Shown here: positions 61,557-64,000 of the stretch, in pieces
Numbering within the stretch: position 1 is the first letter of the stretch
How the letters are laid out: each line of letters starts with the position of its first letter
Assembly: GCA_963925035.1 (NCBI GenBank)
Contig: CAWUSK010000031.1
Span: forward strand, 7,947-71,946
Reading direction: 5' to 3'
DNA length: 64,000 bases
DNA from: UBA4466 sp963925035
GTDB taxonomy: Bacteria; Bacteroidota; Bacteroidia; Flavobacteriales_D; Crocinitomicaceae
Notes under the pieces: generated by a model
Seen by the model: the letters and a program-made list of their open reading frames with translations, nothing else
Database searches by the model: none
What the model was told of the DNA's origin: nothing
Program-made: the position numbers and the translations under genes

Positions 61557-61781
61557 ATGAAAAAGATATTTTTAGTATTATCATTAATTGTATTTGTTGG
61601 AACAGTTGGAACAACAGTTTACGCTGCAAACTCTGAAACAAAAACAGAAATTAAAAAACACGACGATAAGAAAAAGAAGAAAAAGAAAAGTAAAAAATCT
61701 TGCTCTGCAGAAAAAGCAGCTTGTTCTTCTAAATCAGCAGATGGAACAGCTCCAAAATCTTGTTGTTCTCAAAAGAAATAA
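61557..61781 (+). CDS. Small exported Lys/Cys-rich protein
   Basis: 74 aa. Signal peptide (MKKIFLVLSLIVFVGTVGTT, cleavage after VYA). The mature part has a run KKKKKKKSKKS followed by four Cys in the last 27 residues (SCSAEKAACSSKSADG, KSCCSQKK). No family recognised. High charge and Cys pairs could allow metal binding or disulfide cross-links to the cell envelope. It has its own promoter and a strong terminator, which supports a real gene. Confidence 0.7.
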   Translation: MKKIFLVLSLIVFVGTVGTTVYAANSETKTEIKKHDDKKKKKKKSKKSCSAEKAACSSKSADGTAPKSCCSQKK

Positions 61782-61805
61782 TCACTATCTCTTAAACATA
61801 TTGAA

Positions 61806-61835
61806 ACACTCATTGAAAAATGAGTGTTTTTTTTT
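61806..61835 (+). terminator. Terminator after the Lys/Cys-rich gene
   Basis: Nine-base-pair stem ACACTCATT (61806-61814) and AATGAGTGT (61819-61827), GAAA loop, followed by a run of T. The remaining 61836-62082 holds no gene. Confidence 0.85.
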
Positions 61836-62048
61836 GCTTAGAATTCGCATCGGTTTATTTCATTAAATATATACACTAGAATTGAATCCCAGCAAAGTCT
61901 TTAAAATCGCAGAGCCTTCAGTTCTCACAATACGTTTCCTATTCAAAATTAGTAAATCAAAAATAAACGAAAGATAATGTAATTGAACGTTCGGAAAGAA
62001 TAGTTTATCGTTAGGAAATTTGACGTAGCCTATAAAACTTCATTGGCA

Positions 62049-62056
62049 TAGATTTG
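62049..62056 (+). promoter_or_regulatory. -7 box of the subtilisin-like protease gene
   Basis: TAGATTTG, full match to TAnnTTTG, 26 bases before the ATG at 62083. TTTG at 62019-62022 is a possible -33 with a long, 26-base spacer. Confidence 0.45.
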
Positions 62057-62082
62057 AATCATAAAATTTAAGTCTAGATAAT

Positions 62083-64000
62083 ATGAAAACGATGAAAACG
62101 ATTATTGCAATTTTAATATTGAACACCTTTTTTACAAATTGTTTAAATGCACAAAGCGCCACAGGAAGTGTTTGGGTAAAAATACCTTCTGCAAGTTCAT
62201 TAGGGATTCACCAAACTGCTGGGACACTTTCAACTAATTCAGTTGAACTGAATGCATTAATTTCAGGGTATTCAATTTCAGCAATGTATCCAGCCTTTCC
62301 ATCATCTCGCAATGCTGAATTACAGCAAGTTTATCAATTGGACTGTTCATGTGATGAAACTGATCTTTTGTATGCAGTGTCAAATCTTAAAGGGATAATG
62401 GTTTCTCCTGAGTTAGGACCTCATTATGAGACATTGAATACTCCGAATGATTTTTATTTGAATTTTCAAAATGATTACGCTTTGAATTTAATTCAAGCAC
62501 AAAATGCATGGGGTCTTACACAAGGTTCGTCATCTATTCAAATCGCAATCACAGATTCAAATTTTGATTTTGATCATGAAGAGTTAGTTGGCAAGTTAGT
62601 TTATGCTGATACAACACTTACTAATTCAAATGTTGCTCATGGAACGGCAGTTGCAATTACAGCTGCGGGTGAAACAAATAATAGTACAGGCAAAAGCTCT
62701 ATTGGTTTTAATAGTATGCTTCAATTAAGAGGGATGAGTTACAATGAATTATTGAATGCTACTTATTCAGGAGCGAAGATTGTCAATGCAAGTTGGGTTT
62801 CAGGTTGTTCTTTTAGCACTTACGGACAACAAGTGGTAAATGAGGTATTTAACAATGGTACATTGATTGTTGCATCTGCAGGAAATGGCACAACATGTAA
62901 TAATGCATCTAATTTAGTTTACCCTGCATCATTTGAAAATGTACTTTCAGTTACTTCAATAGGACCAAATGATAACCACGAGCGTTTTATTGGGAATACT
63001 GCTTCAACACATCAGCACAATGCTATGGTTGATCTTAGTGCTCCAGGTTATGATGTTGCAATTTCAACAGCTTCTGGGGTCTATGTTTCAGGAACGGGTT
63101 CTTCATATGCAGCTGCTTATGTTTCAGGTGCTGCTGCTTTAGTTCTTTCAGTTAAACCTTGTCTTGCTGTTGCTGATCTTGTTCAAATATTGAAGTCAAG
63201 TACTGATGTGATTAATACTATTAATCCTCAATATGCAGGCTTGATTGGAACAGGTCGTTTAAATGTTGAAGCTGCAATACAACTTGCACTTACATATTCA
63301 ACGCTTGCGGTTGAGTCAACAGTTGTTCTCGAATGTGGAACTACTACTCAGACCATAGCAGTTAACCCACTATCTGGTGATGCTCCTTATTCAATTATAT
63401 GGGCGGATGGAAATACAAACTTAAATTATCAAACTTTGACTGCAGGGAATTACATTTTTACAGTGACTGATGCAAATGGTTGTAATACTACAGAAAATGT
63501 TACTGTAGAGCCATTTACTCCAATCACTTACGATGCTGTTGTAACACAAGTTAGTTGCAATGGAGCACAAAATGGAGGTATTAACCTTACTGTGATGGGT
63601 GGTTTGGGTGAATATACTTATGGCTGGTCTAATGGCAGTATTACAAACGAAATAACAGGATTATCTGCAGGTATTTATGATGTAATGATAACAGACTCAA
63701 TTGGATGTTCGCAGTCTGTAAGTATTGAATTAGTTGAACCTACTATTCTTAGTGTTAGTGTAACTCAAACAAATGTAATTGACGGAAATTTAGGAATGAT
63801 TGATCTTACAGTTAATGGAGGTACAGCAAATTATACGTATTCTTGGAGTAACGATGCAACAAGTGAAGACTTATTCAATCTTAACGTTGGTTATTATGAA
63901 GTTACAGTGCTTGATGCGAACAATTGTTCTGCAGTTGTTGGTGTAACTATTTCATCAAGTATTACTGTTGTAGGACATACAGACTTGGTGGATCTTACAA
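62083..64000 (+). CDS. Subtilisin-like (S8) protease with SprB-like repeats, 3' end beyond the window
   Basis: At least 639 codons, open to the window edge. Signal peptide (TIIAILILNTFFTNCLNAQ), then an S8 domain with triad D158 (IAITDSNFDFDHEE), H186 (NVAHGTAVAI) and Ser about 341 in GTGSSYAAAYVSGAAAL; the usual GTSMAAP is altered. From about residue 400 there are SprB-type Ig-like repeats (VSCNGAQNGGINLTVMGG, YGWSNGS, GIYDVMITDSIGCSQS), at least three units. Such proteins normally end in a T9SS sorting domain, which would lie outside the window. Probably a large cell-surface or secreted protease, possibly an adhesin. Confidence 0.9.
   Translation, partial: MKTMKTIIAILILNTFFTNCLNAQSATGSVWVKIPSASSLGIHQTAGTLSTNSVELNALISGYSISAMYPAFPSSRNAELQQVYQLDCSCDETDLLYAVSNLKGIMVSPELGPHYETLNTPNDFYLNFQNDYALNLIQAQNAWGLTQGSSSIQIAITDSNFDFDHEELVGKLVYADTTLTNSNVAHGTAVAITAAGETNNSTGKSSIGFNSMLQLRGMSYNELLNATYSGAKIVNASWVSGCSFSTYGQQVVNEVFNNGTLIVASAGNGTTCNNASNLVYPASFENVLSVTSIGPNDNHERFIGNTASTHQHNAMVDLSAPGYDVAISTASGVYVSGTGSSYAAAYVSGAAALVLSVKPCLAVADLVQILKSSTDVINTINPQYAGLIGTGRLNVEAAIQLALTYSTLAVESTVVLECGTTTQTIAVNPLSGDAPYSIIWADGNTNLNYQTLTAGNYIFTVTDANGCNTTENVTVEPFTPITYDAVVTQVSCNGAQNGGINLTVMGGLGEYTYGWSNGSITNEITGLSAGIYDVMITDSIGCSQSVSIELVEPTILSVSVTQTNVIDGNLGMIDLTVNGGTANYTYSWSNDATSEDLFNLNVGYYEVTVLDANNCSAVVGVTISSSITVVGHTDLVDLT

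Noticed and set aside
1..64000. CRISPR array, rRNA, tRNA, intact insertion sequence, toxin-antitoxin or defence system
   Set aside because: No regularly spaced repeats, no T-loop/anticodon patterns, no transposase, and no recognisable defence genes. The HTH/membrane pair does not look like a toxin-antitoxin pair.

Overview
The window is a stretch of chromosome from a member of the Bacteroidota, most likely order Flavobacteriales. The call rests on several things: AT-rich DNA, promoters of the form TAnnTTTG, a short primary sigma factor without region 1.1, type IX secretion (T9SS) C-terminal sorting domains, a TonB-dependent receptor with a carboxypeptidase-like N-terminal domain, SprB-like repeats, DUF4290/DUF4476 proteins, and a DnaJ with only half of the usual zinc-binding motifs. 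Genus is not resolved; a Crocinitomicaceae/Fluviicola-like organism is a guess. I found no tRNA, rRNA, CRISPR array, intact insertion sequence or prophage.

Layout. 1-5.5 kb: alaS, a glycosyltransferase and two exported proteins of unknown function. 5.5-7 kb: a sigma-54 type response regulator without a DNA-binding domain, then a possible gene remnant. 7-10.2 kb: ABC exporter genes (ATPase, permease) translationally coupled to a Ppx/GppA phosphatase. 10.3-15.1 kb: SDR oxidoreductase, acyltransferase, CPBP protease, dnaJ, grpE. 15.3-15.7 kb: a broken four-helix-bundle gene. 15.7-20.5 kb: tlpA-like, murA (Asp in place of the catalytic Cys), DUF4290 and purL. 20.5-23.7 kb: a repeat-rich intergenic region, lpdA, a membrane-protein/HTH pair and a 33-residue basic protein.

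23.7-31.7 kb (all minus strand) is the most coherent accessory locus: a lamin-tail-domain T9SS protein, a TonB-dependent receptor, a T9SS-secreted endonuclease I, and a 5'-nucleotidase split into two genes (C-terminal domain lipoprotein and N-terminal metallophosphatase). Read together it looks like a system for degrading and using extracellular DNA. A hairpin followed by seven T residues separates the lamin-tail gene from the receptor.

32-44 kb: a dipeptidyl-peptidase IV-like enzyme, citrate synthase, an rRNA methyltransferase, a patatin-barrel (PlpD-like) protein, a two-domain VOC protein, a lipoprotein and priA. 44-49.8 kb: the primary sigma factor, a low-molecular-weight phosphatase, an RsmI-like methyltransferase, then a LysM protein and an unknown membrane-anchored protein transcribed back to back. 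These two are followed by a decayed second copy of the 3' end of the methyltransferase gene, suggesting an insertion. 49.8-57.3 kb: a TerB/DnaJ-like protein, htpG, a multi-pass membrane protein, a His-rich DUF4476 protein, and NUDIX/pyrE genes whose 5' ends lie on top of each other. 57.3-61.8 kb: the operon rsfS-ftsH-DUF2007-cdsA-psd plus a Lys/Cys-rich small exported protein. 62.1 kb to the end: the 5' part of a subtilisin-like protease with SprB-like repeats.
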